From positions 4,154,001 through 4,218,000 of the forward strand of contig NZ_JADBEB010000001.1 of NCBI RefSeq assembly GCF_014874095.1: 64,000 nucleotides of DNA, written 5' to 3'. Shown here piece after piece: positions 1 to 8,362 of this stretch; within the stretch, counting starts at the first letter, position 1, and each line of letters starts with the position of its first letter. Below the pieces are notes generated by a model. It did no database searches, was not told where the DNA came from, and saw only the letters and a list, made by a program, of their open reading frames with translations. A program made the translations under genes and the position numbers. This DNA comes from Plantactinospora soyae (GTDB taxonomy: Bacteria > Actinomycetota > Actinomycetes > Mycobacteriales > Micromonosporaceae).

Positions 1-620
1 AGGGCATGGCGGTCGACGTGGCGTACGACGGGTCCGCCGGGCACGAGATGGCCTTCGTCACCCGGTACGACGTGGTGGTGCTGGACCGGGACCTGCCCGG
101 CGTGCACGGCGACCAGATCTGCGCCGACCTGGTCACCTCGGGAACCCTGACCCGGGTGCTGATGCTCACCGCGAGCGGCACGGTCGCCGACCGGGTCGAG
201 GGGTTGCAGCTGGGCGCCGACGACTACCTGCCGAAACCCTTCGCCTTCGACGAACTGGTGGCCCGGGTGCAGGCCCTCGGCCGCCGCGCCACCCCGGTGA
301 CTCCGCCGGTGCTCGCCGTGGCCGACCTGGTGGTCGATCCGGCCAAACGGGTCGCCACCCGGGGCGGGGTGGTGGTGGACCTGGCCCGCAAGGAGTTCGG
401 CGTGCTGGAGGAGCTGCTCAAGGCGCGCGGCGCGGTGGTCTCCAGCGAGGAACTCCTCGAACGGGTCTGGGACGCCAACACCGACCCGTTCACCACGACC
501 GTCCGGGTGACCGTGATGACGCTGCGCAAGAAGCTCGGCGACCCACCGCTGATCGAGACGGTGGTCGGCGCCGGCTACCGGGTGCCCGACCCCTACATAC
601 CCGGCCAGGTGAGCGCGTGA
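1..620 (+). CDS. OmpR-family response regulator, 5' end cut by the window
   Basis: DNA-binding response regulator of a two-component system. The reading frame is open to the left edge and the first visible residues (GMAVDVAYDG) are the usual sequence about 20-25 residues into a receiver domain, so the true start lies outside the window and the ATG at 6 is internal. The phospho-acceptor Asp is in VVVLDRDLPG and the conserved Lys is in PKPF. A winged-helix output domain follows and ends at about YRVPDP. Its stop overlaps the GTG of the downstream kinase gene by 4 bases (617-620), so the two are almost certainly co-translated partners. The signal sensed is unknown. Confidence 0.93.
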   Translation, partial: GMAVDVAYDGSAGHEMAFVTRYDVVVLDRDLPGVHGDQICADLVTSGTLTRVLMLTASGTVADRVEGLQLGADDYLPKPFAFDELVARVQALGRRATPVTPPVLAVADLVVDPAKRVATRGGVVVDLARKEFGVLEELLKARGAVVSSEELLERVWDANTDPFTTTVRVTVMTLRKKLGDPPLIETVVGAGYRVPDPYIPGQVSA

Positions 621-1816
621 CCGTCTATCTGACCCGGCGCCGGCCCCGGCTGCGCCCGACCCTGCGGCTCCGGCTGACCCTGCTCAACGGGGTACTGCTG
701 ATCGGCGCCGGGGCGATCCTGCTGCTGCTCGCCTGGCTGCTGGTCGGCGACGCGCTGCGCCCGACCGAGCAGTTGCAGCCCGGCACGCTCGTCGAGCTGA
801 CCGACGGCCGGACGATCGACGCGAGACAGTGGCAGGAGCAGCTCGTCCAGGCCCATTCGCGGGAGTTGCTGGCCAAGGGCCTGGTGGCGCTGCTGGCGAT
901 CAGCATCGTCGGTGTCGCCGGGGCGTACGCGGTCGCCGGCCGGGCACTCCGGCCGCTGCACCAGGTCACCTCGACGGCGCGGCGGCTCGGTGAGGCCACC
1001 CTGGACCAGCGGATCCGCTACTCCGGGGCGGACGACGAGGTGGCCGAGCTGGCCGGCACCTTCGACGCCATGCTGGACCGGATCGGTGGCGCCTTCGAGG
1101 CGCAGAAACGCTTCGTCGCCAACGCCTCGCACGAGCTGCGTACGCCGCTGGCGGTGATGCGTACCGAGATCGACGTGACGATGGCCGACGACGAGGCGGA
1201 CGTGGCGGAGTACCGCCGGATGGCGACCGTGGTCCGGGACGCGTCCGAACGGGCCAACAACCTGGTCGACGCGCTTCTCGTGCTGGCGCGCAGTGAGGCC
1301 CAGGCCGGCCGCCGGCTGGCCCGCAAGGCGCCGACCGACCTCGCCGCCGGGGCGAGTTCGGCGCTCTCCGCGATGCGGGTCGAGGCGACCCGGCTCAAGC
1401 TCCAGGTCGACACGACCCTGGAACCGGCGCCGGTCGTCGGCGATCCGGGCCTGCTGGAGCGGCTGGCCGGCAACCTGGTGGAGAACGCGATCCGCTACAA
1501 CCACCTGCACGGCCGGTTGTGGGTGCGTACCGGTTCGGATCCCGAGCAGGCCTGGCTGGTGGTCGGCAACACCGGCTTCGAGGTGGAGCAGGTGGACGTA
1601 CCCGGGTTGTTCGAGGCGTTCCGGCGCGGCGGTCGGGAGCGAACCGGAGCCCGGGGTTCGGGGCTCGGGCTGTCGATCGTCCGGGCGGTCTGCGACGCGC
1701 ACGGCGGCACGGTCAGCGCGGTGGCCCAGAGCGGCGGCGGGTTGGAGGTCACCGTGACGCTGCCGGCGGCCGACACCACCCCGGTGGTGGCCGCCTCCGC
1801 AGTCGTCGGGGGGTAA
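617..1816 (+). CDS. Two-component sensor histidine kinase
   Basis: Membrane histidine kinase of 399 residues paired with the upstream regulator. Two transmembrane helices (about residues 21-43 and 88-110) enclose a short, roughly 45-residue extracytoplasmic loop, followed by a HAMP segment, the phospho-accepting His172 in ANASHELRTP, an N box (NLVENAIRYN) and a G box (GSGLGLSIV). The tiny sensor loop suggests detection of a membrane or small ligand signal, or help from another protein. The stop TAA (1814-1816) lies inside the first bases of a 54-bp dispersed repeat, so the repeat itself supplies the C-terminus (AVVGG). Confidence 0.93.
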   Translation: MTVYLTRRRPRLRPTLRLRLTLLNGVLLIGAGAILLLLAWLLVGDALRPTEQLQPGTLVELTDGRTIDARQWQEQLVQAHSRELLAKGLVALLAISIVGVAGAYAVAGRALRPLHQVTSTARRLGEATLDQRIRYSGADDEVAELAGTFDAMLDRIGGAFEAQKRFVANASHELRTPLAVMRTEIDVTMADDEADVAEYRRMATVVRDASERANNLVDALLVLARSEAQAGRRLARKAPTDLAAGASSALSAMRVEATRLKLQVDTTLEPAPVVGDPGLLERLAGNLVENAIRYNHLHGRLWVRTGSDPEQAWLVVGNTGFEVEQVDVPGLFEAFRRGGRERTGARGSGLGLSIVRAVCDAHGGTVSAVAQSGGGLEVTVTLPAADTTPVVAASAVVGG

Positions 1817-1866
1817 GGAAGGGCCCCTTCCTATCGTTTTCTGTAGAAGAAGGGCCCCTTCCTAAC
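1813..1866 (+). repeat. 54-bp dispersed palindromic element, copy 1
   Basis: Two arms containing AAGGAAGGGCCCCTTC-like palindromes flank the spacer TATCGTTTTCTGTAGAA. The whole unit appears identical, base for base in the other orientation, to 37215-37268, and is related to 53099-53152. It sits at the convergent end of the kinase gene and the DUF2637 gene, where it can act as a bidirectional terminator. It resembles REP-type elements; no transposase is nearby. Confidence 0.85.
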
Positions 1867-1898
1867 ACTTCTGCGACTCGGCGGCGGGTGCGGGCGGC

Positions 1899-2744
1899 TC
1901 AGGCGACCAGGTCGAGTTCGCGGACCTGACGCCGGATCGTCCGGAGCCGGGCGGCGGTGATTCCGAGTTCCTGGGCGACGTCGGCGTCGCTCGCCTCCGG
2001 CCGGGCCGCCTGGATCGCGGCGGCGAGCGCTGCCGTCTCGGTGATCGGTCGGCGGGGTCGGGCCGAGGTGGCGGTGCCGGCCGTGCTGCCGGAGGAGGCC
2101 CGTTTCCGGGGCGTACCGGAAACGGCCGCCGGGCGGGGACGGGCGGCGGCGATGGTCGGCCCGGTAGTTTCCGATCCGGGGTCGCCCGACCCGCGAGCTG
2201 CCGGAACGGAGAGGCCCGACCCGGAATCGCCGGACCCGGGGACGGCCGGTGTGGCCGGCACCGGAGCGACCCGAGGCGTCTTCCGGGAGGTGCCCGGCGC
2301 GGCGACGGTCGCGACGGCGGGTTCCTCGGCCCGCGCGGCCTTCTCGGCCTGCTCGATGGAGATCCGGCCACCCAACTCGACCAGGCAGATGCTGGCCACC
2401 ACGATCAGCCCGTCGACCGAGAGCGGCAGCAGGTACGGCGACGCGCCCGTCTCGCCGTACCGGGCGGCGACCCCGACCATGTGCCAGTACGACACCCAGG
2501 CGGCGATCCCGGCGATGGTGGCGGTGGCGGCCATCCTGGCGAACGCCAGCGAGCGGCGGTGCACCGGTACCCGGGAGATCAGCTCGACGGTGAGCAGGAG
2601 CGCCAGTGGGGGCCAGGCGGCGATGGCCTGGCTGATCGGGTTGTCCCGGGCGTGCAGGACGTTGGCCACCACCGAGGCCGCCACCCCGAGGGTCAGGGTC
2701 GCGCGTACGGCCCAGCGGACACGGCGAAGCTGTGGGAGGGGCAC
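1899..2744 (-). CDS. DUF2637 family membrane protein (SpdB-like)
   Basis: 281-residue protein with four predicted transmembrane helices in its first 130 residues (around 13-31, 42-63, 68-97 and 103-125), the layout of the DUF2637 family. That family is often found near actinomycete plasmid-transfer and integrative-element genes. A long Pro/Ala/Ser/Gly-rich linker follows, and the last 45 residues form a small helical, HTH-like domain (ASDADVAQELGITAARLRTI). The GTG start has a good ribosome-binding site (AAGGAGTGACAG). No transfer, replication or integrase gene is visible nearby, so a role in conjugation is not supported here; signalling or DNA binding at the membrane is equally possible. Confidence 0.8.
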   Translation of the reverse strand: MPLPQLRRVRWAVRATLTLGVAASVVANVLHARDNPISQAIAAWPPLALLLTVELISRVPVHRRSLAFARMAATATIAGIAAWVSYWHMVGVAARYGETGASPYLLPLSVDGLIVVASICLVELGGRISIEQAEKAARAEEPAVATVAAPGTSRKTPRVAPVPATPAVPGSGDSGSGLSVPAARGSGDPGSETTGPTIAAARPRPAAVSGTPRKRASSGSTAGTATSARPRRPITETAALAAAIQAARPEASDADVAQELGITAARLRTIRRQVRELDLVA

Positions 2745-3043
2745 CTGTCACTCCTTGCCTGTCGTCGTGCTTCCTCTCGGTCCAGCGGACCATTCGGCCC
2801 GACCGTCGATCATCCTTACGGTCAGCGGCGGCTAGCCGGTGCTATAACCGGATCTCCGGCGTGTCGCTCACGAAGGGTTTGCGTTCCGTGTGCTCACCGT
2901 GCGAGCCTCGGCCGTCGCGAGCGGCGGACGACGAGCATCGGGGTGCTCCGCGCCTCGTCCCGCCCCGGCCCGCTTTGTCCCGCCTCGCCCGGCCGACCGT
3001 CCGCCTCGGTGCGACAGGTTCATCCACTGTGGAGGTAGCGCAC
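2745..3043. promoter_or_regulatory. Divergent intergenic region with a candidate promoter
   Basis: 299 bases between the divergently read DUF2637 and VOC genes with no convincing gene. The first 16 bases hold the DUF2637 ribosome-binding site. A TATAAC hexamer near 2841-2846, inside the palindrome CCGGTGCTATAACCGG, is a plausible -10 element, but no good -35 was found. GGAGGT at 3031-3036 is the ribosome-binding site of the VOC gene. Confidence 0.4.
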
Positions 3044-3427
3044 GTGAGTTCTGTGATCCAAAACATCAGCTTCGACTCTGCCGACCCGTACGAGTTGTCC
3101 GGCTTCTGGGCCGAGGCGCTCGACCGCTCCCGCCACCCCGAGGACCAGCCCGGCGACGACGAGACGGTGCTGCTTCCACCCGACGGTGTCGGTCCGGACG
3201 TCTACTTCCAGCGGGTGCCGGAGGGCAGGTCGGGAAAGAACCGACTGCACATCTGCCTGCGACCGACCGACCGGAGCCGGGACGCGGAGGTCGATCGCCT
3301 GATCGGGCTGGGTGCCACCCACGTCGCCGACCACCGCGAGCCGGACGGCACCGGCTGGGCCGTACTCGCCGACCCGGAGGGCAACGAGTTCTGCGTTCTG
3401 CGCAGCGCCACCGAGCGGGCCGGCTGA
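3044..3427 (+). CDS. VOC family (glyoxalase/bleomycin resistance-like) protein
   Basis: Small 127-residue single-domain protein of the vicinal oxygen chelate fold. The segment NISFDSADPYELSGFWAEAL begins the first beta-alpha-beta-beta-beta repeat, and VLADPEGNEFCVL with its Glu (metal-ligand position) ends the second. The GTG start at 3044 was chosen because GGAGGT lies 7 bases upstream. Actinomycetes carry dozens of such proteins with unknown substrates, ranging from glyoxalases to antibiotic-binding proteins. It stands alone, convergent with the fad genes, so context gives no substrate. Confidence 0.85.
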   Translation: MSSVIQNISFDSADPYELSGFWAEALDRSRHPEDQPGDDETVLLPPDGVGPDVYFQRVPEGRSGKNRLHICLRPTDRSRDAEVDRLIGLGATHVADHREPDGTGWAVLADPEGNEFCVLRSATERAG

Positions 3428-3479
3428 CGGCGACCGCCTGACTCTCCCGTCCGGCGTCTCTCCCAGACCGTGCGAAGGA

Positions 3480-3565
3480 GGACCTGTCGATCGTGGTGAC
3501 CGGGAACCCTGGCGTACGGCGAGCGACGTGCCGCGAGCCGGGACAGGTCCCCGATCACCACGATC
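3480..3565. other. Interleaved inverted repeats between convergent genes
   Basis: Two perfect inverted repeats are interleaved rather than nested. GGACCTGTC (3480-3488) pairs with GACAGGTCC (3542-3550), and GATCGTGGTGA (3489-3499) pairs with TCACCACGATC (3555-3565). The second stem can extend to 20 positions with two mismatches (3489-3508 with 3546-3565), which then competes with the first. This could be a bidirectional terminator for the VOC and fadB-like genes, with either a pseudoknot or two alternative folds. Confidence 0.6.
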
Positions 3566-3584
3566 TGTGGGGGATGGACGACGA

Positions 3585-5687
3585 TCAGGAGGGCAGGCTG
3601 GCCGCGCCCCGGGGCAGGAAGCGGCGGCCGGTGACCCGTTCGGAGGTGCCGGTCCGGTCCAGGTACGGCGTGACGCCGCCGAGGTGGAACGGCCAGCCCG
3701 CGCCGAGCAGCATGCACAGGTCGATGTCCTGTGGCTCGGCCACCACGCCCTCGTCCAGCATCAGCCGGGTCTCCTGCGCGAGTGCGTCCAGCGCGCGTTG
3801 ACGTACCTGCTCGGGGGTCAGCGGCGACGAACCCACCTGGAGCAGCCCGGCGACCTCGGGGTTGACGGCGCCGTCGACCACCAGCGGCTGGCCGGACTCG
3901 GCGATCCGCCGCAGGTTGTCACTGACCCCGAACCGGTCCGGGAAGGCGGCGTGCAGCGTTCCGCCGACGTGGTACGCCACCGCCGGCCCGACGAGTTGGA
4001 GCAGTGCCAGCGGACGCATCGGCAGGCCGAGCGGGTCGAGGGCGGCGTCGGCCACCTCCGGCGGGGTGCCCGCGTCCACGGCCGCGAAGATCTCGCCGAG
4101 GAAGCGGGTGAGCAGCCGGTTCACCACGAACGCCGGGGCGTCGGCGACCAGTACGCAGGACTTGCGCAGCGCCTTGCCGACCGCGAACGCGGTGGCCAGG
4201 GTCACCTCGTCGGTCCGCTCGCCCCGGACGATCTCCAGCAGCGGCAGTACGGCGACCGGGTTGAAGAAGTGGAATCCGACCACCCGCTCCGGGTGCTCCA
4301 GGTCGGCGGCCATCGCGCTGACCGACAGCGACGACGTGTTGGTGGCGAGTACCGCCTCCGGCGAGACGATCTTCTCCAGTTCCGCCCACACCTGCTTCTT
4401 CACGGCGAGGTCCTCGAAGACGGCCTCGATCACGAAGTCGGCGTCGGCGAAGGCGCTCTTGTCGACCGAGCCGCTGACCAGACCGCGCAGCGTGGCGGCC
4501 GTACCCTCGGAAAGCCGGCGCTTGCCGACCAGCTTGTCGATCTCGGCGTGCACGTAGCCGACGCCCTTGTCCACCCTGGACTGGTCGAGGTCGGTCAGCA
4601 CCACCGGCACCTGGAGCCGGCGGGCGAAGAGCAGCGCGAGCTGCGAGGCCATCAGGCCGGCACCGACGATGCCGACCTTGGTCACCGGGCGGGCCAGCCC
4701 CTTGTCGGGTGCCCCGGCCGGCCGCTTGGCCCGGCGCTGCACCAGGTCGAAGGAGTACAGGCCGCTGCGCAGTTCCTCGCTGAAGATCAGCTCGGCCAGC
4801 GCGTCGACCTCGGCGACCATTCCGGCGGGCAGGTTGTCCGGGGCGTCGCCCGGGGTACGCCGGGCCGGCGCCTCCCGGGCCAGCTCCAGCAGTTCCAGCG
4901 CCTTGTACGCGGCCGGGACCGCGCCGTGCAACCGCTCGTCCAGCATCTGCCGGGCGAAGTAGAGCACGCCGTCCCACATCTCCCGGTCGACCTCCGGCCG
5001 GGTCACCTCGATCGTCCCGCCGACCACCCCGGCCGCCCACTCCAGCGAGCGCTCCAGGAAGTCGGCCGGCTCGAAGAGCACGTCGGCGAGGCCCAGCTCG
5101 GCGGCCTGCTTCGGCCTGAGCATCTTGTTCTGCATCAACGGGTTCTGGATGACCACCTGCGCGGCACCGGCGATCCCGATCAGGTTCGGCAGCAGTTGGG
5201 TGCCGCCCCAGCCGGGCACCAACCCGAGGGAGACCTCGGGCAGCGCCAGCGCCGCCGCGCCGCCGGAGAGCGTCCGGTAGTGGCAGTGCAGGGCCAGTTC
5301 CAGGCCGCCGCCCATGGCGGCGCCGTTGACGAAGGCGAACGTCGGCACGGTGCTGTCGCGCAGCCGGGCGAAGACCCGGTGCCCGAGCAGGCCGATCTCG
5401 CGGGCCTGGGCCCGGTCGGCGAGCAGCGGCAGGCCGGTCAGGTCGGCGCCGACACAGAAGATGTACGGCTTGCCGGTCACCGCGACGAACGCCGGATCGG
5501 CGGCCAGTGCCTCGGTGACGGCGTTGTCCAGGCTGGACAGTCCCGCCGGCCCGAAGGTGTTCGGCTTCGTGTGGTCGAAGCCGTTGTCCAGTGTGATCAG
5601 TGCGGCCGGCCGGTCCAGCCCGGGTACGTTCACCAGTCGCAGCAGCGACCGGGTGATCACCTCGTTCGGGTTACGCGGAACCGTCAT
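3585..5687 (-). CDS. fadB: Fatty-acid oxidation multifunctional protein: enoyl-CoA hydratase / 3-hydroxyacyl-CoA dehydrogenase
   Basis: 700-residue alpha subunit of the beta-oxidation complex. The N-terminal third is a crotonase-fold hydratase, with the oxyanion-hole segment MGGGLELALHC and the catalytic-region EVSLGLVPGWGGTQ. The middle is an NAD-binding Rossmann domain (KVGIVGAGLMASQ) with the dehydrogenase motif GFHFFNPV, and the end carries the paired 3HCDH C-terminal domains. The ATG at 5687 follows GGAGGTCGGTGCAGAA and is preferred to the in-frame codon at 5711. It lies 58 bases downstream of the thiolase gene on the same strand, so the two form one operon converting enoyl-CoA to chain-shortened acyl-CoA plus acetyl-CoA. 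Confidence 0.94.
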   Translation of the reverse strand: MTVPRNPNEVITRSLLRLVNVPGLDRPAALITLDNGFDHTKPNTFGPAGLSSLDNAVTEALAADPAFVAVTGKPYIFCVGADLTGLPLLADRAQAREIGLLGHRVFARLRDSTVPTFAFVNGAAMGGGLELALHCHYRTLSGGAAALALPEVSLGLVPGWGGTQLLPNLIGIAGAAQVVIQNPLMQNKMLRPKQAAELGLADVLFEPADFLERSLEWAAGVVGGTIEVTRPEVDREMWDGVLYFARQMLDERLHGAVPAAYKALELLELAREAPARRTPGDAPDNLPAGMVAEVDALAELIFSEELRSGLYSFDLVQRRAKRPAGAPDKGLARPVTKVGIVGAGLMASQLALLFARRLQVPVVLTDLDQSRVDKGVGYVHAEIDKLVGKRRLSEGTAATLRGLVSGSVDKSAFADADFVIEAVFEDLAVKKQVWAELEKIVSPEAVLATNTSSLSVSAMAADLEHPERVVGFHFFNPVAVLPLLEIVRGERTDEVTLATAFAVGKALRKSCVLVADAPAFVVNRLLTRFLGEIFAAVDAGTPPEVADAALDPLGLPMRPLALLQLVGPAVAYHVGGTLHAAFPDRFGVSDNLRRIAESGQPLVVDGAVNPEVAGLLQVGSSPLTPEQVRQRALDALAQETRLMLDEGVVAEPQDIDLCMLLGAGWPFHLGGVTPYLDRTGTSERVTGRRFLPRGAASLPS

Positions 5688-5745
5688 TTCTGCACCGACC
5701 TCCGATCGCACCGCGGGGCTCGCAACACCGGCTCACTCCTCGTGC

Positions 5746-6939
5746 TCACCTGTCACCGTCCCAGTTGGGGTTCTCCCAGATGACCGTGCCGCCCATGCCG
5801 ATCCCGATGCACATCGCCGTGACGCCGTACCGCACCTCGGGGTGCTCGGCGAACTGCCGGGAGAGCTGGGTCATCAGCCGTACCCCGGAGGAGGCGAGCG
5901 GGTGGCCGATGGCGATCGCGCCGCCCCACTGGTTGACCCGGGGGTCGTCGTCGGCGATGCCGAAGTGGTCGAGGAAGGCCAGCACCTGCACCGCGAACGC
6001 CTCGTTCAGCTCGAACAGGCCGATGTCCCCGATGGAGAGTCCGGCGATCCGCAGCGCCTTCTCGGTCGACGGGATCGGGCCGTAGCCCATCACCTCGGGC
6101 TCGACCCCGACGAAGCCGTACGACACCAGCCGCATCCCCACCGGCAGCCCCAGTTCCCGGGCCACCTCCTCGGCGGCGAGCAGGCTGGCGGTGGCGCCGT
6201 CGTTGAGCCCCGCCGCGTTGCCGGCGGTGACCCGCCCGTGTGGCCGGAACGGGGTCTTCAGGGTGGCGAGTTTCTCCAGCGACGTCTCTCGGGGAGCCTC
6301 GTCGACGCTGGCCAGCCCCCAGCCGGTCTCCGGGTCGCGTACCGCCACCGGCACCAGGTCGTCCTGGAGCTTGCCGTTGGCGTACGCCTTGGCGGTCTTG
6401 AGCTGCGAGGCGAGCGCGAACGCGTCGGCCCGGTCCTTGGTGATGTGCGGCACCCGGTCGTGCAGGTTCTCCGCCGTGGAGCCCATCACCAGGGCGGACG
6501 GGTCGACCAGCTTCTCGGCCAGGATCCTCGGGTTCGGGTCGACGCCCTCGCCCATCGGGTGCCGGCCCATGTGCTCGACCCCGCCGGCGATCGCCACGTC
6601 GTAGGCGCCCATGGCGATGCCGCCGGCCACGGTGGTGACCGCGGTCATCGCACCGGCACACATCCGGTCGATCGCGTACCCCGGCACGGTCTTCGGCAGG
6701 CCGGCCAGCAGCGCGGCGGTACGGCCGATGGTGAGTCCCTGGTCGCCGATCTGGGTGGTGGCCGCGATGGCCACCTCGTCGACCCGCTCCGGCGGCAGCT
6801 GCGGGTTACGGCGCAGCAGTTCGCGGATGCAGCGGATCACCAGATCGTCGGCGCGGGTGTGGGCGTACATCCCACCCGCCTTGCCGAACGGGGTGCGGAC
6901 GCCGTCGACGAAGACGACCTCCCGGACTTCACGGGGCAC
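5746..6939 (-). CDS. fadA: Acetyl-CoA C-acyltransferase (thiolase)
   Basis: 397-residue thiolase catalysing the last, CoA-dependent cleavage of 3-ketoacyl-CoA in beta-oxidation. The acyl-accepting Cys lies in IDRMCAGAMT, the catalytic His in GGAIAIGHPLASSG, and the second catalytic Cys in TAMCIGIGMG. Length and motif order match FadA-type beta subunits. It is the first gene of a two-gene operon with the hydratase/dehydrogenase. The 284-base divergent region to galE contains a CRP-like palindrome that could control it. Confidence 0.94.
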   Translation of the reverse strand: MPREVREVVFVDGVRTPFGKAGGMYAHTRADDLVIRCIRELLRRNPQLPPERVDEVAIAATTQIGDQGLTIGRTAALLAGLPKTVPGYAIDRMCAGAMTAVTTVAGGIAMGAYDVAIAGGVEHMGRHPMGEGVDPNPRILAEKLVDPSALVMGSTAENLHDRVPHITKDRADAFALASQLKTAKAYANGKLQDDLVPVAVRDPETGWGLASVDEAPRETSLEKLATLKTPFRPHGRVTAGNAAGLNDGATASLLAAEEVARELGLPVGMRLVSYGFVGVEPEVMGYGPIPSTEKALRIAGLSIGDIGLFELNEAFAVQVLAFLDHFGIADDDPRVNQWGGAIAIGHPLASSGVRLMTQLSRQFAEHPEVRYGVTAMCIGIGMGGTVIWENPNWDGDR

Positions 6940-7072
6940 TTGAGCCTCCTCTTCGACCAGAATCCGACCTTCGCGCCGACAGGCGGCACGACGGACCGGA
7001 TGAAGGTCGCCGGCACACGGGCATGTACCTCGGATGCTACTAGCCGGTAACTACTGTCGTTTGCGCCCCCCG

Positions 7073-7088
7073 TGTGGCCCGGGCCACA
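7073..7088. promoter_or_regulatory. CRP/GlxR-like palindrome between fadA and galE
   Basis: TGTGGCCCGGGCCACA is a perfect 16-base palindrome midway between the divergent fadA and galE starts. The length and TGTG-N8-CACA layout match CRP-family sites (TGTGA-N6-TCACA), with one changed base per half. The same half-sites recur at 54916-54931 in front of cebE. The assignment to a CRP-family regulator is inference. Confidence 0.5.
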
Positions 7089-7124
7089 TATGGTCCGGCT
7101 GGATGACCGTAATCCCCGCTATCT

Positions 7125-7137
7125 GCCGTTAAACGGC
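7125..7137. promoter_or_regulatory. Small inverted repeat upstream of galE
   Basis: GCCGTT-A-AACGGC is a perfect 6-base inverted repeat around one central base, in the relatively AT-rich stretch 7090-7160, 87 bases before the galE start. It could be an operator; the regulator is unknown. Confidence 0.35.
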
Positions 7138-7223
7138 CAGGAATACCGAAAAGCGGCTTAACCGGGGCGTGATCCGTCGCCGATGGTGGCCCGGACGCGG
7201 GCGGCGCGGGCGGAGGTACGGGG

Positions 7224-8258
7224 ATGAAGGTCCTGGTCGCGGGGGGTGCGGGCTTCATCGGCAGCACCATCGCCTCGGCCTGCCTGGACGACGGCATCGA
7301 GCCGGTGATCCTGGACAACCTCTGCACCGGACGGGTCGAGTTCACCCGGGGCCGCACCTTCTACCGGGGCGACATCGCGGACGGACCACTGGTCGACCGG
7401 ATCTTCGCCGAGCATCCCGAGATCAGTGCCGTGGTGCACGCGGCGGCGCTGATCGTGGTGCCGGAGTCGGTGGCCGAGCCGCTGCGCTACTACCGGGAGA
7501 ACGTCGCCAAGTCCCTGGACTTCGTCGACCACGTGCTGCGCAACGGGACACACCGGTACGTCTTCAGCTCGTCGGCCTCGATCTACCGCACCGGCGACGA
7601 CTTCTCCGTCGACGAGACGTCCCCGCTGGAGCCGACCAGCCCGTACGCCCGGACCAAGGCGTTGATGGAGATGGTGCTCGCCGACACCGCCGGGGCCACC
7701 CCGCTGCGGGTGCTGTCGCTGCGCTACTTCAACCCGATCGGCGCGGATCCCGAACTGCGTACCGGCCTCCAGGTGATCGAGCCCACCCACGCGCTGGGCA
7801 GGATGATCAGCGCCTGGGAGGACGACGAGGAGTTCCTGATCACCGGCACCGACTGGCCCACCCGGGACGGCTCCGGGATCCGTGACTACGTACACGTCTG
7901 GGATCTGGCGCGGGCGCACGTCCAGGCGCTGCGCCGGTTCGACGAGATCCTTCCGGTCGACGGCGACCGGTCGGTGGAGGTGGTCAACCTCGGCACCGGC
8001 GACGGCACCACCGTCCGGGAACTCGTCGCCGCCTTCGCCGAGGCCGTGGGGCCGCTGCGGATCCGGGAGGCGCCGGCCCGTCCGGGCGACGGCGCCGGCT
8101 CGTTCACCCGCAGCACCCGGTGCCGCACCCTGCTCGACTGGAAGCCCGAGTTCTCGGTAGCGGACGCGATCCGGCACTCGCTGGCCTGGGCCCGGGTCCG
8201 CGACCAGGTGCTCGGCACCCGGGCGGAGGTACCGGCCCCACCGGTGCCGGCACGCTGA
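7224..8258 (+). CDS. galE: UDP-glucose 4-epimerase
   Basis: 344-residue extended short-chain dehydrogenase/reductase that interconverts UDP-glucose and UDP-galactose with tightly bound NAD. It begins with the dinucleotide-binding motif GGAGFIGS, has the Ser-rich strand FSSSASIYR before the active site, and the catalytic pair Y-x3-K in YARTKALME. RYFNPIGA is typical of bacterial GalE. The start is the ATG at 7224, just after GGAGGTACGGGG. No other gal genes are adjacent, so a role in wall or exopolysaccharide precursors rather than galactose use is likely. Confidence 0.9.
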   Translation: MKVLVAGGAGFIGSTIASACLDDGIEPVILDNLCTGRVEFTRGRTFYRGDIADGPLVDRIFAEHPEISAVVHAAALIVVPESVAEPLRYYRENVAKSLDFVDHVLRNGTHRYVFSSSASIYRTGDDFSVDETSPLEPTSPYARTKALMEMVLADTAGATPLRVLSLRYFNPIGADPELRTGLQVIEPTHALGRMISAWEDDEEFLITGTDWPTRDGSGIRDYVHVWDLARAHVQALRRFDEILPVDGDRSVEVVNLGTGDGTTVRELVAAFAEAVGPLRIREAPARPGDGAGSFTRSTRCRTLLDWKPEFSVADAIRHSLAWARVRDQVLGTRAEVPAPPVPAR

Positions 8259-8318
8259 CCCCACCGGGGCCGGCACCGACCCGCTGGGGGAGCGACCCGC
8301 CGAGGTCCGGCGTGTCGA

Positions 8319-8352
8319 GGTCACCCGGCCGGTGGGATCCGGCCGGGTGACC
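8319..8352. terminator. Bidirectional terminator hairpin between galE and rnd
   Basis: Perfect 14-base stem GGTCACCCGGCCGG / CCGGCCGGGTGACC with a 6-base loop (8333-8338), between convergent genes. No U-tract follows, as is common in actinomycete terminators. Confidence 0.8.
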
Positions 8353-8362
8353 ATCGGGGACG

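Noticed and set aside
3312-5783. Long plus-strand open frame opposite the fadB-like gene
   Set aside because: Complementary shadow of a strongly conserved enzyme; no ribosome-binding site or domain.
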